A program made the translations under genes and the position numbers. Positions 63,619 through 64,000 of a stretch of 64,000 nt of DNA are shown here, piece after piece. The first letter of the stretch is position 1. Each line of letters starts with the position of its first letter. Origin of the DNA: Schleiferia thermophila (GTDB lineage Bacteria > Bacteroidota > Bacteroidia > Flavobacteriales > Schleiferiaceae); NCBI RefSeq assembly GCF_003337435.1, contig NZ_QPJS01000001.1, positions 574,513-638,512 of the forward strand, written 5' to 3'. The notes below the pieces were generated by a model. That model was not told the DNA's origin, did not search any database, and worked only from the letters and a program-made list of their open reading frames with translations.

Positions 63619-64000
63619 GTGCTCCGAACGTCAATTTTTCTGATGTCTATAATTTGATTCCAGGTCACGAACATTACGGAAAGATTTGCAATATTTCTCT
63701 TACCGATAAGTTTTTGGAAATTAAACCTGTTACTGATCATCTGCATCTTTCTGAGGATACCACTCCCGGTGGAAAATTAATTCTGGCTCCCGGATTTATC
63801 GATATGCATTCTGAAATAAACGAGCCTGGTCGAGAAGACCGTGAAACATTATCTCAAACCATTGAACTTGCAATAAAGGGCGGATATATTGCCGTAGCAG
63901 CAATGCCCTCTGCCCAGCCTGTAATAGATCACAAAGCTTTTGTCGATTTTCTCAAAAAGAGCACGGTGGGAGCTGTCTGTGAAATTTTGCCAGTAGGAGC
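63615..64000 (+). CDS. Dihydroorotase-like amidohydrolase, N-terminal part (3' end outside window)
   Basis: 128 residues visible. Amidohydrolase composite-domain start, then LAPGFIDMHSEINEPGRED (about 55-73) and GGYIAVAAMPSAQPVID. In active dihydroorotases this reads PGFIDxHxHxxEPG and MPNTxPVxD; here the second metal His is Glu (H-S-E) and NTxP is SAQP. This points to the PyrC-like non-catalytic type or another hydrolase. The start codon overlaps the BatA-domain stop (ATGA). The remaining metal ligands lie beyond the window. Confidence 0.8.
   Translation, partial: MSAPNVNFSDVYNLIPGHEHYGKICNISLTDKFLEIKPVTDHLHLSEDTTPGGKLILAPGFIDMHSEINEPGREDRETLSQTIELAIKGGYIAVAAMPSAQPVIDHKAFVDFLKKSTVGAVCEILPVG

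Noticed and set aside
1-64000. CRISPR array, insertion sequence, prophage or rRNA operon
   Set aside because: No spaced direct repeats, transposase, integrase, phage structural gene or rRNA pattern was found on either strand.

Overview
The window comes from a member of the phylum Bacteroidota, most likely near the Saprospiraceae or another sludge/aquatic lineage (the family is inference). The evidence is a complete type IX secretion core (PorP/SprF-like protein, gldK-L-M-N), secreted proteins with type A and type B T9SS C-terminal domains, PorV/PorQ-like and TonB-dependent outer membrane proteins, and Bacteroidota-type promoters (TTTG, about 19 nt, TAnnTTTG) in front of several operons. No CRISPR array, transposase or phage gene is visible.

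Layout. 1-7939 (+): 3' end of topA, an arginase-fold protein, porP/sprF-like, gldK, gldL, gldM, gldN, then a strong terminator. 8054-21142 (+): an accessory locus of exported proteins: an EEP-family nuclease, a large T9SS-exported protein, an OB-fold/Ig T9SS protein, a lipoprotein, a TonB receptor, a PorV-like protein, an NHL-like lipoprotein and a stand-alone type B sorting domain. A frameshifted DUF7948-like remnant follows. 21809-31910 (-): sufA-B-C-D, tRNA-Arg, clpS, murI, an NlpC/P60 hydrolase, a thiolase, and a NusG-like/purE/phosphatase/methyltransferase operon. 32049-33895 (+): padR plus a PspC-domain membrane protein. 34137-37401 (+): a copper-type MbnP/MbnH locus. 37378-44551 (-): a CarH/LitR-like MerR regulator, then an ECF sigma factor leading a tight operon for carotenoid (crtI, crtB, idi) and pterin (PTPS, folE, SDR) synthesis plus a flavin reductase-like protein. 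44994-53502 (+): a seven-gene chemosensory operon ordered like Wsp, but ending in a receiver-histidine kinase. 53499-59266 (-): a secreted beta-helix protein, prmC and both methylmalonyl-CoA mutase subunits. 59499-64000 (+): an M15 peptidase, a structured gap, then rpe, a BatA-domain protein and a dihydroorotase-like gene that runs off the window.

How the parts fit. The T9SS core can export the T9SS-tagged proteins of the next locus. The nuclease, the OB-fold protein, the TonB receptor and the PorV-like protein suggest an extracellular nucleic-acid scavenging set, though this is inferred. The CarH-like regulator carries both the W-x9-E-H motif and the lower-ligand His of B12 photoreceptors and sits just upstream of the sigma/crt/pterin operon, which suggests a light-response module. 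The strongest candidates for under-described systems are that carotenoid-pterin operon, the Wsp-like pathway with a kinase output, and the four-gene MbnP/MbnH locus.

All functional names rest on motifs and gene order read by eye; no database search was run.
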